Origin: Fimbriimonadaceae bacterium
GTDB taxonomy: Bacteria > Armatimonadota > Fimbriimonadia > Fimbriimonadales > Fimbriimonadaceae
Length of the DNA: 64,000 nucleotides
Direction: 5' to 3'
Assembly: GCA_019454125.1 (NCBI GenBank)
Contig: CP075365.1
Span: 738,218-802,217, forward strand
Shown here one piece after another: positions 41,248 through 49,691 of the stretch (position 1 is its first letter; the number at the start of each line of letters is the position of its first letter). The position numbers and the translations under genes are program-made. A model generated the notes under the pieces. The model saw only the letters and a program-made list of their open reading frames with translations. It was not told where the DNA came from and searched no databases.

Positions 41248-42749
41248 AGACCCTCGAACCCACCGCGCCGGACCAGGGCCGCAAGCCCTTCGATGTCCGC
41301 CGTCGTCGACCGGTCGGCTTCCAGCGGGGGGACGATCGCACGCACGCGCTCAAAGGCTTGGTCTGCCCCGATCCCGGGTTTAAGCGGTCTGCGGTGGTCG
41401 AGGCCGACCGCGGCGCACATCAGTTCGATCGCGACCATCAGTTCGCAGAGCTCCACGATCCGCTTCAGCTTGAGGGCGGCGCCCATGCCCATGCTGACGT
41501 GGTCCTCCTTTCCGGCGGAGGTCGGGAGGTTGTCGATGCTGGCGGGGTGGGCAAGGGTCTTGGCCTCGTTCAAGAGGGCCACCATCACGACCTGCGGGAT
41601 CATCATGCCGCTCGAGGTGCCCGCGTCCTTGCTGAGGAAGGGGGGCAGGCCCTCGCTCAGGTCTGGGTTCACCAGGCGCTCGACCCGCCGCTCGGTGATG
41701 CTGGCGAGGTCGGTGATGGCAATGGCGGCAAAGTCGAAGGCGTGGGCAAGCGGGGCGCCGTGGAAGTTGCCGCCGCTCACGACTTCGGGATTGTCGTCTG
41801 TGAAGACGAGGGGGTTGTCCGTCGCGGCGGCCGTCTCCCGTTCGACCACGGTCGTGGCGAAGCGGAGCGCGTCGCGGCACGCACCGTGGACCTGGGGGGC
41901 ACAACGCAAGGAATAGGCGTCCTGGACCCGGGGATCGCCGGTCCGGTGCGACTCGCGGATCTCGCTCTCGCGCAAGAGGTGTCGAAGGTGGGCAGCGACC
42001 TCGATCTGTCCCGGGGCCCGACGCCCTTCGTGTATGCGGGGGTCGAAGGCGGCGGGCGTTCCTAGGAGCGCCTCCAGGGTCATCGAACACGCGACGTCGG
42101 CCGCGCGGGCGACGCGCCAAGCCCGGTGCAGGGCCAGACCCCCAACGGCCCCCATCGCCTGGGTGCCGTTGAGAAGCGCGAGCCCCTCTTTCGCCTCAAG
42201 CTCAAGGGGCGTGAGGCCGGCCGCGGCGAGGGCCTCTGGAGCGGGCATCCGACTGCCCCGGAGGCAGCACTCGCCCTCTCCGATCAGACCCAGGGCGAGA
42301 TGGGCGAGGGGGGCGAGGTCACCGGAAGCCCCGACCGATCCGCGCGAGGGCACGACGGGCAAGACATCGGCGCGGAGGAGGGCCAAGAGCTTTTCGGCCA
42401 CAAGGGGACGCGCGCCGCTAAAGCCGAGCGCGAGCACGTTGGCCCGGAGGAGAATCATGGCGCGGGTCTCCTCTGGGCTGAGCGGTTCGCCGACCCCGCA
42501 CGCGTGAGACCGGACCAGATTCACCTGGAGCTGTTTGAGCTGGTCGTCCGGGACGCGCACGTCGCTCAACTTGCCAAAGCCGGTGTTCACCCCGTAGCAC
42601 GGGTCGCCCTTGCCGACAATGCCCTCGACCAGGGCACGGGAGCGCTGCATCCGCTCGTGTGCGGAGGGGTCGAGAACCGGGCCCACGCCGCCCTCGGCGA
42701 CGCGGGCCAGTTCGTCTAATGTGACCTCTCGGCCCGTGACCTCGTTCAC
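41244..42749 (-). CDS. hutH: Histidine ammonia-lyase
   Basis: A 501-residue MIO-type ammonia-lyase that deaminates histidine to urocanate. The Ala-Ser-Gly triad that forms the MIO cofactor is in VGASGDLAPLA near residue 142, with YGVNTGFGKL for substrate binding. Full-length family features continue to the C-terminus. The start is GTG with the -10-like TAGAAT 7 bases upstream. No hutU, hutI or hutG adjoins it, so the rest of the pathway, if present, is elsewhere. Confidence 0.93.
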   Translation of the reverse strand: MNEVTGREVTLDELARVAEGGVGPVLDPSAHERMQRSRALVEGIVGKGDPCYGVNTGFGKLSDVRVPDDQLKQLQVNLVRSHACGVGEPLSPEETRAMILLRANVLALGFSGARPLVAEKLLALLRADVLPVVPSRGSVGASGDLAPLAHLALGLIGEGECCLRGSRMPAPEALAAAGLTPLELEAKEGLALLNGTQAMGAVGGLALHRAWRVARAADVACSMTLEALLGTPAAFDPRIHEGRRAPGQIEVAAHLRHLLRESEIRESHRTGDPRVQDAYSLRCAPQVHGACRDALRFATTVVERETAAATDNPLVFTDDNPEVVSGGNFHGAPLAHAFDFAAIAITDLASITERRVERLVNPDLSEGLPPFLSKDAGTSSGMMIPQVVMVALLNEAKTLAHPASIDNLPTSAGKEDHVSMGMGAALKLKRIVELCELMVAIELMCAAVGLDHRRPLKPGIGADQAFERVRAIVPPLEADRSTTADIEGLAALVRRGGFEGL

Positions 42750-42756
42750 GGGGACG

Positions 42757-42762
42757 ATTCTA
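42757..42762 (-). promoter_or_regulatory. -10-like box of hutH
   Basis: TAGAAT on the minus strand ends 7 bases before the GTG start. Confidence 0.45.
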
Positions 42763-42765
42763 CGG

Positions 42766-43830
42766 CTATTTGGCCACGGCTTGCGGCACGAAGATGTTCA
42801 TGGACCGGGCGGCTTTGGCCGGTTGCGTCTGGGCGCTGGCCGGTTTCGTGTAGGGCACCAACTCGACGCGTCCCGACGAATAGACCACGAGCGCGACGAA
42901 CCCTTCGAACGGCTCAGGGCGGGGGCTCCAACCCTCGTCGAGCTTGCCGCCCGAGTTTCCGACGACGATCTGGAAGAACCGGGTGCCTTCCCGCAGGGAG
43001 GTCAGCGAGTACTGGCCCGGTCGGCCGCAGATGTAGCCCGCGAACTTGGGATTGGTCAAGAGGAGGTTGCGCACGGCGGCCGCCTCGGGGGAGGCGACCC
43101 ACTCAAGGTCCGCGTCCGTCAGGCCATCGTCGATGTTCGGCTTGGCGATCGGGTCGCTGCCGAAGACGATGATGGAGTCGACGTTCTGGTCGAGGAGGGT
43201 CGGCTTCAGCCGGTCTTGGAGCCAGATGAGGTCGACGCGGCCCTTCTTGCCGAAACTTTGGGGCGTGACGGTATCCAAGAAAACCATCATGGTGCGGCCC
43301 ACCATGGTCGTATAGTTGGCGGGGCCGGTGGTCTCGGTCTTCGGGAAGACGCCGTTCTCGGCCGCCCAGGCGCGCCACGTCTTGAGGGACTCGGTGTCGA
43401 CGCCGGCGGCGGAGCCGACTTCGGGCCCCACGGTCGGCGCGATCTTTGTCTGCAGGCCGGATTGCTTGGCGAGTTCGGAGAACGCCTTGAGGCGTTCGGC
43501 CAGGCCCTGGCCCCCCGGGGCGACTCCGCCCACTGGGATCAGCATCGCGGGCGGGGAGACGAGCCCGTTCATGTCCTTGAAGGACTGCTGCAAGAGGTCT
43601 GTGGCGAGGGTGCCGTCGGGCCGGACAAGGTTTCCGACGACGGCGAAGACGGCGCTGATCGCTTCTTCGGAGGCGACCGATGCGGGGGCGGTCGTCCCCT
43701 CAAACTTTTTGACCCGTTGCGGGACCTGGTTCGAGGTCTGGGCGACGGCGGGAAGGGTTAGTAAGGCGATTGCGGTGAGGGCAAGGAACCGCAGCCTCGT
43801 GGAGTGGGCGATCCTCTCGAGGTTAAGCAT
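42766..43830 (-). CDS. Secreted hypothetical protein
   Basis: A 354-residue exported protein with signal peptide LRFLALTAIALLTLPAVAQ. The mature part has no recognised domain. It shows mixed regions (FEGTTAPASVASEEAISAVF, DGLTDADLEWVASPEAAAV) and several Trp and Arg clusters. The ATG at 43830 is chosen because the signal peptide starts there. It is divergent from coaD, and its stop lies 16 bases before the hutH start. Function unknown. Confidence 0.6.
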   Translation of the reverse strand: MLNLERIAHSTRLRFLALTAIALLTLPAVAQTSNQVPQRVKKFEGTTAPASVASEEAISAVFAVVGNLVRPDGTLATDLLQQSFKDMNGLVSPPAMLIPVGGVAPGGQGLAERLKAFSELAKQSGLQTKIAPTVGPEVGSAAGVDTESLKTWRAWAAENGVFPKTETTGPANYTTMVGRTMMVFLDTVTPQSFGKKGRVDLIWLQDRLKPTLLDQNVDSIIVFGSDPIAKPNIDDGLTDADLEWVASPEAAAVRNLLLTNPKFAGYICGRPGQYSLTSLREGTRFFQIVVGNSGGKLDEGWSPRPEPFEGFVALVVYSSGRVELVPYTKPASAQTQPAKAARSMNIFVPQAVAK

Positions 43831-43893
43831 GCTTCTAGTGTGACGCCTCAAACTGCGGGCCGTCACTGACCGCTCCGGGACCTTGGTCTCGGT

Positions 43894-43899
43894 TAAAAT
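43894..43899 (+). promoter_or_regulatory. -10-like box of coaD
   Basis: TAAAAT ends 10 bases before the ATG at 43910. Confidence 0.4.
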
Positions 43900-43909
43900 A
43901 GCGAGAGCC

Positions 43910-44392
43910 ATGCCGGGGCGAGCGATTTATCCGGGTTCCTTCGACCCTCCCACCCTTGGACACCTCGACATCGTCGAGCGGGCCGCCACGATCTTCGACG
44001 AATTGGTGGTGGCGGTCGGGGTCAACTCGGAGAAGGGGCGTTTCCTCTCCTCGGAGGAGCGCGTGGAGAGCCTTCGGGAGTGCACCGGCCATCTGGCCAA
44101 TGTGCGGGTCAGGGCGTTCGACGGCCTGCTCGTCGAGTTCGCCCGGGCTGAACGGGCGAAAATCTTGGTCCGCGGACTGCGCGCCGTGAGCGACTATGAG
44201 TACGAGTTTCGGGTGGGCATGGCGAACCGCCGACTTGCCCCCGAGATCGAGACCCTGTTCCTGATCGCGCGGGACGAGTATTCGTTCCTTGCGAGCTCGG
44301 TCGTGCGGGAGGTCGCCCGCCTGGGCGGGGACTATGCTGGGTTCGTACCGGAACCCGTCGCCAGGCGTATTAAGGACAGGTTGGGAGCCTAA
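43910..44392 (+). CDS. coaD: Phosphopantetheine adenylyltransferase
   Basis: A 160-residue CoaD, which joins phosphopantetheine to AMP from ATP in coenzyme A synthesis. The nucleotidyltransferase signature is in YPGSFDPPTLGHLDIVERA, with the T/HxGH motif TLGH. LVRGLRAVSDYEYEF and YSFLASSVVREVARLGG are the conserved substrate and hexamer blocks. The start at 43910 is chosen because the protein then begins MPGRAIYPGSF; the upstream ATG adds nine non-family residues. A coiled-coil protein gene follows. Confidence 0.95.
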   Translation: MPGRAIYPGSFDPPTLGHLDIVERAATIFDELVVAVGVNSEKGRFLSSEERVESLRECTGHLANVRVRAFDGLLVEFARAERAKILVRGLRAVSDYEYEFRVGMANRRLAPEIETLFLIARDEYSFLASSVVREVARLGGDYAGFVPEPVARRIKDRLGA

Positions 44393-44492
44393 GGGCGCTG
44401 TGGGACGTCCTTTTTCGGTAGAAACCTTAGTGCCGTGCGGCGAGTACCGGAGCCAAGCCGTGATAAACTCCAAGTCCTTCCCGGAAGTTGCA

Positions 44493-45065
44493 ATGTTGTC
44501 GAAGAAAGACTCCACCATAGAGACGCTGCGCCTGCTTGACAATCTCCGCAAGCAAGCGGAAAAGCCCCGGACCTACTTTGGCGTCGCCTTCGGCTACAAC
44601 AAAGAAGACTACGTGATGCAGATCGAGAAGATCAAAGCGACTCTGCCTCGCGACGTGCGCGACGCGGCCAGCATGGCCAAGGAGAGCGAGCGGATCCTGG
44701 AATCGGCCCGCGAAGAGGCGGAGACGCTCGTGGACCAAGCCCAGGCACAAGCCGAACGCGTCGTCCAGGAGGCGCGCCAAGAATCCGAGCGGATGCTTGA
44801 GCAGGCCCGTCTGCGCCAGGAGCAGATGGTGAGCGAGGGCGAGATCCTCAAGATCGCGAAGGCGCAGGCTGAAGAAGTCCGGAACACGGCCGAGCGGGAG
44901 AGCAACCAGATGCGGCGTGGAGCCGACCGGTATGCCCACGACGTCTTGGAGAACCTGGAGCGCGTCGTCGGTCGTGTGCTAAGCCAGGTCGAGTCGGGGC
45001 GGCAAGAGCTTGAAAAGGCGGACAACGGGCCCTTGCCCGCGACACGCGAGAAAGTCAAAGCCTAA
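44493..45065 (+). CDS. DivIVA-like/coiled-coil protein
   Basis: A 190-residue, largely helical protein. The N-terminal TIETLRLLDNLRKQAEKPRT is followed by a long heptad-rich coiled coil (MAKESERILESAREEAETLV, VVQEARQESERMLEQARLRQ). It resembles DivIVA or ATPase-type coiled-coil proteins that act in cell shape or division, but no catalytic motif is present. It follows coaD by 100 bases. A GGAAG 7-11 bases before the ATG may act as a ribosome-binding site. Confidence 0.65.
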   Translation: MLSKKDSTIETLRLLDNLRKQAEKPRTYFGVAFGYNKEDYVMQIEKIKATLPRDVRDAASMAKESERILESAREEAETLVDQAQAQAERVVQEARQESERMLEQARLRQEQMVSEGEILKIAKAQAEEVRNTAERESNQMRRGADRYAHDVLENLERVVGRVLSQVESGRQELEKADNGPLPATREKVKA

Positions 45066-45171
45066 GGCCGCTCTCGCCTCGCCGTCCATAGGAAAGGTCT
45101 AACTTCTTTCGGGCCGCCGTTCCGTAAAGTGACCGTAAGAGTACCGGGTTGCGCAAGCCATTAAGAAAAGC

Positions 45172-45193
45172 GGCCCCCGGGGAAATGGGGGCC
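45172..45193 (+). terminator. Terminator hairpin after the coiled-coil gene
   Basis: GGCCCCC / GGGGGCC, a 7-base stem with an 8-base loop. The following bases include GGGGTTTT. Confidence 0.6.
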
Positions 45194-45208
45194 TTGCTGT
45201 GGGGTTTT

Positions 45209-45226
45209 AGTAGCGCAAGCGCCACT
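45209..45226. terminator. Second hairpin, possibly bidirectional
   Basis: AGTAGCGC / GCGCCACT with one G-U pair, flanked by TTTT on one side and CTATTTT on the other. The rest of 45066-45438 is AT-richer and holds no gene I can support. Confidence 0.45.
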
Positions 45227-45425
45227 AGTTCTATTTTCCGTCTATTTTGGTATCGCACGTCAAGGAGTAGGACCACTTTCTTTCAAAATACATCTCATAT
45301 TGTCCTCCTTTCCAGATAATTTTCGTGGAATATCACTCCATCCGGCATTTCGCTAGAAACTGTCTAGTATTTGTTCGGCTTCCTTACGGGCCCTCCACGC
45401 CGTGCCAGGGATCCTGAACAGCGGG

Positions 45426-45431
45426 GATAAT
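45426..45431 (+). promoter_or_regulatory. -10-like box of the flavoprotein operon
   Basis: GATAAT ends 7 bases before the GTG at 45439. Confidence 0.45.
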
Positions 45432-45438
45432 CCGGGGC

Positions 45439-46695
45439 GTGGACGAGTCCGTCATCGTCGTCGGCGCCGGCCTTTCCGGATTGGTCTGCGCGCGCGCCCT
45501 CACCCGTGCGAACAAGCGCGTGACCGTCATCGACCGGCTGGGCCACGTCGGAGGGCGGGTCTGGACGAACGAGGTCGACGGGTTTCGCATCGACCAGGGC
45601 TTCCAAGTCCTCTTCAACGCTTACCCGAACGCCCGGCGCGAGCTGGATTTTGCCAAGCTCGGCTTCCGCAAGTTCACCCCTGGGGCGCTGGTCCACTGGA
45701 ACGGCCGCTTGGAAGCGGTGATGCGCGACGACTATATCCATATGGCATTCACAGGCTTTCTCGGGTTACGCGACAAGATGCGGATCGCCCAGTTTTCGAG
45801 TGAATCGGTCGGCCGCAAGTTCGAACAGTGTTGGGAATTGGAGGACGTCTCGGCCCTCGTCTTCTTGCGTCGGTATGGGTTTGGCGAGAGCTTCATGGAG
45901 CGATTTGCCCGGCCCTTCTTCGGCGGGGTGTTCCTGGACCGCGAACTTTCTGTCTCCGCGCGAAACCTTGCCTTTATCTGGAAGGCGCTTTCCCTTGGGG
46001 ATACGGGTGTGCCGGAGAGGGGGATGGCGGCCGTCGCCACACAGATAGCGGACGATATTCCAAGCGACCGGCTTTGGCTGGGCACGGAAGTCGCCAAGCT
46101 CGACATGGAGGGCGGCACTTGCCGGGGGGTCGTCCTTGCCAACGGTGACCGCGTGGCGGCCACGAAGGTGGTCGTCGCCACCGACCCGGCCGAGGAGGCG
46201 CGACTCACCGCGCAACCCGTGGACACGGCTGGAAGGGGCTGCACCACAGTCGCCTTCGACGCGACGATGCCGCCGACCGAAGATCCGATCTTGATCGTGA
46301 ACGGCAACTTTCCGGGCCGGGTCCAGCACGTCGCACCTATGACCAACGTCGCGAGGTCGCTGGCTCCGCCGGGACGGCACTTGGTGACGGCGACGATCCT
46401 GGGCACGCCGCCTATGAGCGACGCCCGCCTCGCGGGGGACGTGCAGTACGAGCTCCAAGAGTGGTTCCCGGATGCGGACGTCAGTTCCTGGCGGCCCTTG
46501 CGGGTGGACCGCATCCCGTTCGCCCAGGCCGCCGACCATCCGGGCGCACGGAAATCGGAGCCGGGCCCGACGTCCACCCCGGGGCTCTATCTCGCGGGAG
46601 AGGCCACGACGTACTCGGGAATTGACGGCGCGATCCTCTCCGGCCGCAAGTGCGCCCAGGCGCTGCTTCAGTCCGGGGATATGGCCGGCGCATGA
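45439..46695 (+). CDS. Amine oxidase/protoporphyrinogen oxidase-like flavoprotein
   Basis: A 418-residue FAD-dependent oxidoreductase. The dinucleotide motif VVGAGLSGLVCARALTRANK lies at the N-terminus, followed by GGRVWTNEVDGFRIDQGFQV, the family RRE-like block. The C-terminal AGEATTYSGIDGAILSGRKC holds the second FAD contact. Related proteins include phytoene desaturases and protoporphyrinogen oxidases, so carotenoid or polyprenoid oxidation is possible. It begins with GTG and overlaps the next flavoprotein by 4 bases (ATGA). Confidence 0.8.
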   Translation: MDESVIVVGAGLSGLVCARALTRANKRVTVIDRLGHVGGRVWTNEVDGFRIDQGFQVLFNAYPNARRELDFAKLGFRKFTPGALVHWNGRLEAVMRDDYIHMAFTGFLGLRDKMRIAQFSSESVGRKFEQCWELEDVSALVFLRRYGFGESFMERFARPFFGGVFLDRELSVSARNLAFIWKALSLGDTGVPERGMAAVATQIADDIPSDRLWLGTEVAKLDMEGGTCRGVVLANGDRVAATKVVVATDPAEEARLTAQPVDTAGRGCTTVAFDATMPPTEDPILIVNGNFPGRVQHVAPMTNVARSLAPPGRHLVTATILGTPPMSDARLAGDVQYELQEWFPDADVSSWRPLRVDRIPFAQAADHPGARKSEPGPTSTPGLYLAGEATTYSGIDGAILSGRKCAQALLQSGDMAGA

Positions 46696-47678
46696 GGGTC
46701 GGCATCGTCGGGGCGGGGATCTCTGGACTGGGCGCGGCGCGTGAGCTTGCAAGGAACGGGCACGAGGTGGTCGTCTTCGAGAAGTCGAAGGGGGTCGGTG
46801 GCCGGTGTGCCACCCGGCGCGTGAACGGCTACGTCTTCGACACCGGCGCAACGTCCATCGCCCCGCGCAGCCAAGCTCTGAACGACGCCATCCTAAACCA
46901 GCTCGACCGGACGGACCTTGTCATCATCGACAAGCCGATCTACACCCACGACGGCTCGCGCATCCTGCGGGGCTCCATGGGGAAGGGACTGGCCGAGCGT
47001 TACTGCTATGCCCCGGGAATCTCGAAGCTGGGCAAGCTGCTCGCGGAGGGGCTGGACGTCCGGCTGGAAGCCGAGGTGACCGCGATCGAGCGGCCCGGGG
47101 ACGGTGGCTTCTGCCTGGCGGGAGAGGTTTTCGACGTGGTCGTGCTGACCGCGCCCGCCCCCCAGGCGGAAGCACTCTTGCGCAATGCGCGCGACACCAG
47201 GAAGCTCGCGAACGCCAAGTACCGGCCGTGCCTCAGCGTCCTCCTCGGCTATGAGACACCGCTCGAGACGCCCTACCACGCGCTGATCGAACCGGACCAG
47301 CGACTTCCCCTGACCTGGCTGAGCGTGGAGACTATGAAGGTGCCGGGCCACCGGGCGCCTGGGCTCGGGACCGCGTTGGTCGCCCAGATGAGCCCTTCTT
47401 ACAGTCGGTTGCGCTTTGAAGCGACTGCAGACCGCATCATCGACGAGACCTTGATCGATGTCGTGCGGTTGCTAGGCCAGCCCTTCCAGACGCCGGACGT
47501 CTCGGACGTGAAGCGTTGGCGGTACAGCCAGCCCGAAACGACCGCTTCGTTCGAATCGGCAAATCCGCCCGGGACACGGCTGGTCGTCGCGGGGGACGGC
47601 CTGCTCGGGGGCCGGATCGAACTCGCCTATGAGACGGGCCTCCGTGCCGCCCGTCATATCCAAGGATTGAACTCATGA
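46692..47678 (+). CDS. Renalase-like NAD(P)/FAD amine oxidase
   Basis: A 328-residue FAD protein: MRVGIVGAGISGLGAARELA, then GGRCATRRVNGYVFDTGATS, the renalase-like pattern. The C-terminal GDGLLGGRIELAYETGLRAA is the second FAD motif. It overlaps the neighbouring flavoprotein at its start and the next gene at its end by ATGA. It probably oxidises a reduced nicotinamide-type or similar substrate; the exact reaction is unknown. Confidence 0.78.
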   Translation: MRVGIVGAGISGLGAARELARNGHEVVVFEKSKGVGGRCATRRVNGYVFDTGATSIAPRSQALNDAILNQLDRTDLVIIDKPIYTHDGSRILRGSMGKGLAERYCYAPGISKLGKLLAEGLDVRLEAEVTAIERPGDGGFCLAGEVFDVVVLTAPAPQAEALLRNARDTRKLANAKYRPCLSVLLGYETPLETPYHALIEPDQRLPLTWLSVETMKVPGHRAPGLGTALVAQMSPSYSRLRFEATADRIIDETLIDVVRLLGQPFQTPDVSDVKRWRYSQPETTASFESANPPGTRLVVAGDGLLGGRIELAYETGLRAARHIQGLNS

Positions 47679-48310
47679 CCGCGCCCCTCGCCCTTCTCGC
47701 CTCTTTACTCTCCGCGCCGCTCTCCGAGACCATGATGAGCGTCGTGGGCGCCGACGGCATGTCAGGAAGCGCCACCGTCATTAACCAGCTCCTGCCCGAT
47801 GGCGGCAAGTATGTGCGGCTGAGCCTCGTGATGACTTATGAGAACGGGGCGCGGGCGGACGTGGTCCAGGAATCCACCTACGACCCCAAGGGGCGGCCCG
47901 TGCGCTTCCTGCAGACCGTCACCGGGCTCGGCAAGCGGAACACCATGGTCACCGAGTTCGACGAGGCCGGCGCGCACGTCACGATCGACCCGGCAAAGCC
48001 CCCCGCGAACGTGAAGTGGCCCGAAGGGCCGCTCGACGACCCCAGCCAGTTCTGGTTCGTGAAAACTCGGCCGAAGGTCGGTCAAACGGTGAAGTTTCTC
48101 CGCTTCCGTCCGGCGAAGCTCGACTGGGTCGAGTCCGCCGTGACCTATATAGGGACGCGCGAGGCGGTGATCCTCGGAAAGCTCGTGACGGGCAACGTCG
48201 TGCGGGTCGACGGAGCGGACGCCTTGCTCGACGACTCGGGCGACCCCCTCCGCTTGGAGGTCAGCGGCGTGACCTTCGAGCGGTCGGCAGGTGTAGACTC
48301 CGACAAATGA
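47675..48310 (+). CDS. Exported hypothetical protein
   Basis: A 211-residue protein with a possible signal sequence (APLALLASLLSAPLS) and a beta-rich body. No known family is recognised. It overlaps the flavoprotein gene before it (ATGA) and dapB after it (ATGA), forming a four-gene chain. Function unknown. Confidence 0.55.
   Translation: MTAPLALLASLLSAPLSETMMSVVGADGMSGSATVINQLLPDGGKYVRLSLVMTYENGARADVVQESTYDPKGRPVRFLQTVTGLGKRNTMVTEFDEAGAHVTIDPAKPPANVKWPEGPLDDPSQFWFVKTRPKVGQTVKFLRFRPAKLDWVESAVTYIGTREAVILGKLVTGNVVRVDGADALLDDSGDPLRLEVSGVTFERSAGVDSDK
48294..48299 (+). promoter_or_regulatory. -10-like box inside the preceding gene, before dapB
   Basis: TAGACT ends 7 bases before the dapB ATG, so dapB may also be transcribed separately. 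Confidence 0.35.
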
Positions 48311-49113
48311 GTGACACTCCCATTCGCGTCTGCTTAGTCGGGGCCGCGGGGAAGATGGGCCGCCATGTCCTGCGCGCCTTGGGGACGGACCGTCGGTTCC
48401 AGGTCGTCTCGGCCATCGACCGCCAATCCATCGGCCAGTCCTGCCGGGAGATCGCGGGGCCCGAATCGCCGGACTTGGTGATCGGCGACGCAGTGGGCGC
48501 GGCCTTGGAGGCCACCCCTACCGACGTCCTCGTCGACTTCACCCACCCCAGCGCGGCCGCAGCCCACGCCCAATCTGCCCTGAAGCGGCGCGTCCCCCCG
48601 GTCATTGGCACGAGCGGACTGAGCAACGAGGACGTCGCCTGCGTCCGCGACGCCTGCAACGAGTTCCAGACCCCGGCGATGATCGTCCCCAACTTCGCGA
48701 TCGGCGCCCTGCTCATGATGCGCTTTGCCGAGATGGCGGCCGCTTGGATGCCGTTCGTCGAGGTCATCGAGTATCACAACCCGGCCAAGGCCGACGCTCC
48801 CAGCGGCACCGCCATCCACACGGCCGAACTGATCAAGGCGGCGCGGCAGAAGGCGGTCGGCCATGGGAGCTCCGTGGAGAAGTTTCCCGGTGCCAGGGGC
48901 GCGGACGTGAAGGGCGTGCGGGTCCACTCCGTCCGGCTGCCCGGGCTGGTCGCCCACCAGGAGATCCTCTTTGGCGGGGATGGGGAGCAGCTCACGTTGC
49001 GCCACGACTCGCTCGACCGGGTGTCGTTCATGGAAGGGGTGAAGCTGGCCTGCCTGGAGGTCCGCTCCTTCACGGGACTCGTCACCGGGCTCGACAAGGT
49101 CATGTTCCGCTGA
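48307..49113 (+). CDS. dapB: 4-hydroxy-tetrahydrodipicolinate reductase
   Basis: A 268-residue DapB of the lysine/diaminopimelate pathway, reducing the DapA product with NAD(P)H. The N-terminal VCLVGAAGKMGRHVLRAL is the nucleotide-binding loop. VDFTHPSAAAAH is a family marker, and EYHNPAKADAPSGTA is the catalytic His/Lys block; the second His of the usual HH pair is Asn here. RLPGLVAHQEILFGGDGEQL is conserved. It overlaps the preceding gene by 4 bases and ends just before ssrA. Confidence 0.9.
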   Translation: MSDTPIRVCLVGAAGKMGRHVLRALGTDRRFQVVSAIDRQSIGQSCREIAGPESPDLVIGDAVGAALEATPTDVLVDFTHPSAAAAHAQSALKRRVPPVIGTSGLSNEDVACVRDACNEFQTPAMIVPNFAIGALLMMRFAEMAAAWMPFVEVIEYHNPAKADAPSGTAIHTAELIKAARQKAVGHGSSVEKFPGARGADVKGVRVHSVRLPGLVAHQEILFGGDGEQLTLRHDSLDRVSFMEGVKLACLEVRSFTGLVTGLDKVMFR

Positions 49114-49164
49114 GCCGACCGCAACGGTCTAGGCTAGAGGAACCCCTTGGGCCAGCCAACGTTA

Positions 49165-49170
49165 TATACT
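49165..49170 (+). promoter_or_regulatory. -10 box of ssrA
   Basis: TATACT is followed by 10 bases before the first base of the tmRNA. Confidence 0.6.
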
Positions 49171-49180
49171 AAGGAAGACT

Positions 49181-49531
49181 GGGGGCGAAAGGGTTCGACA
49201 GGGTCGGATCGAGCACCGGTTGCGAGCCGAGGAGCCGCTGGCCTCGTAAAAAGCGGCAAAAAAGTAAACGCGAACAACAACTTCGCTTACGCTGCTTAAT
49301 TAGCAGTGCGCTGACCGGAACCTTGCTGACGGGGTCCGCCACCAGTGTCGCAAAAGTCGGCTCGAAGGAAGGGCTTCGGTCCGTAGCCTGACCTTCTAAA
49401 CTAAACCGGACTAGGCGGAAGCCTTGTGGGCCTCTAGGTAGGGCCCCGCCGAATTCTTCTAGAGGAGACGCTCGTGGTGACCTATGCGGCGACGATTTTG
49501 GAACGGGGTTCAATTCCCCGCGCCTCCACCA
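49181..49531 (+). ncRNA. ssrA: Transfer-messenger RNA (tmRNA)
   Basis: The 5' GGGGGCG pairs with the 3' CGCCTCC of the acceptor stem (one G-U), and CCA is encoded at 49529-49531. The T-arm GGGGTTCAATTCCCC precedes the acceptor. The resume region near 49255 reads (Gly)-KKVNANNNFAYAA with stop TAA at 49297-49299. tmRNA rescues stalled ribosomes and tags their products for proteolysis. The length of about 351 bases is normal. Its promoter TATACT is well placed. The 3' end is the probable prophage attachment site. Confidence 0.92.
49505..49531 (+). mobile_element. Probable prophage attachment site (attL) in the tmRNA 3' end
   Basis: The prophage starts immediately downstream of the complete tmRNA 3' end, and an integrase gene lies 0.8 kb away. 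Such 3' ends are frequent att sites. The matching attR copy is not in the window, so the limits of the core are unknown. Confidence 0.6.
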
Positions 49532-49540
49532 GCTTTTGAA

Positions 49541-49593
49541 CCTAGCCTTGGGCTAGGGGTGACAGTCAAACCCCGTTGAGCTGTCACCCCTAG
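49541..49593 (+). terminator. Hairpins after ssrA
   Basis: CCTAGCC-TTG-GGCTAGG (49541-49557) overlaps a 13-base perfect stem CTAGGGGTGACAG / CTGTCACCCCTAG (49553-49565 / 49581-49593, 15-base loop). They share bases, so only one can form at a time. The larger one may terminate ssrA. Confidence 0.6.
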
Positions 49594-49680
49594 ACAAAGC
49601 TTTGCTTGTCGTTCATGTGAAATCCTATGCAATGCTATAGGTCGATCAGAACCCTCCAGAGGGCAATGATCGTAAACCGA

Positions 49681-49686
49681 TATAAG
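49681..49686 (+). promoter_or_regulatory. -10-like box of the first prophage gene
   Basis: TATAAG ends 5 bases before the ATG at 49692. Confidence 0.4.
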
Positions 49687-49691
49687 GACAA

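Noticed and set aside
45055-45276. 73-residue minus-strand frame
   Set aside because: It overlaps the coiled-coil gene end and the terminator; no ribosome site or domain.
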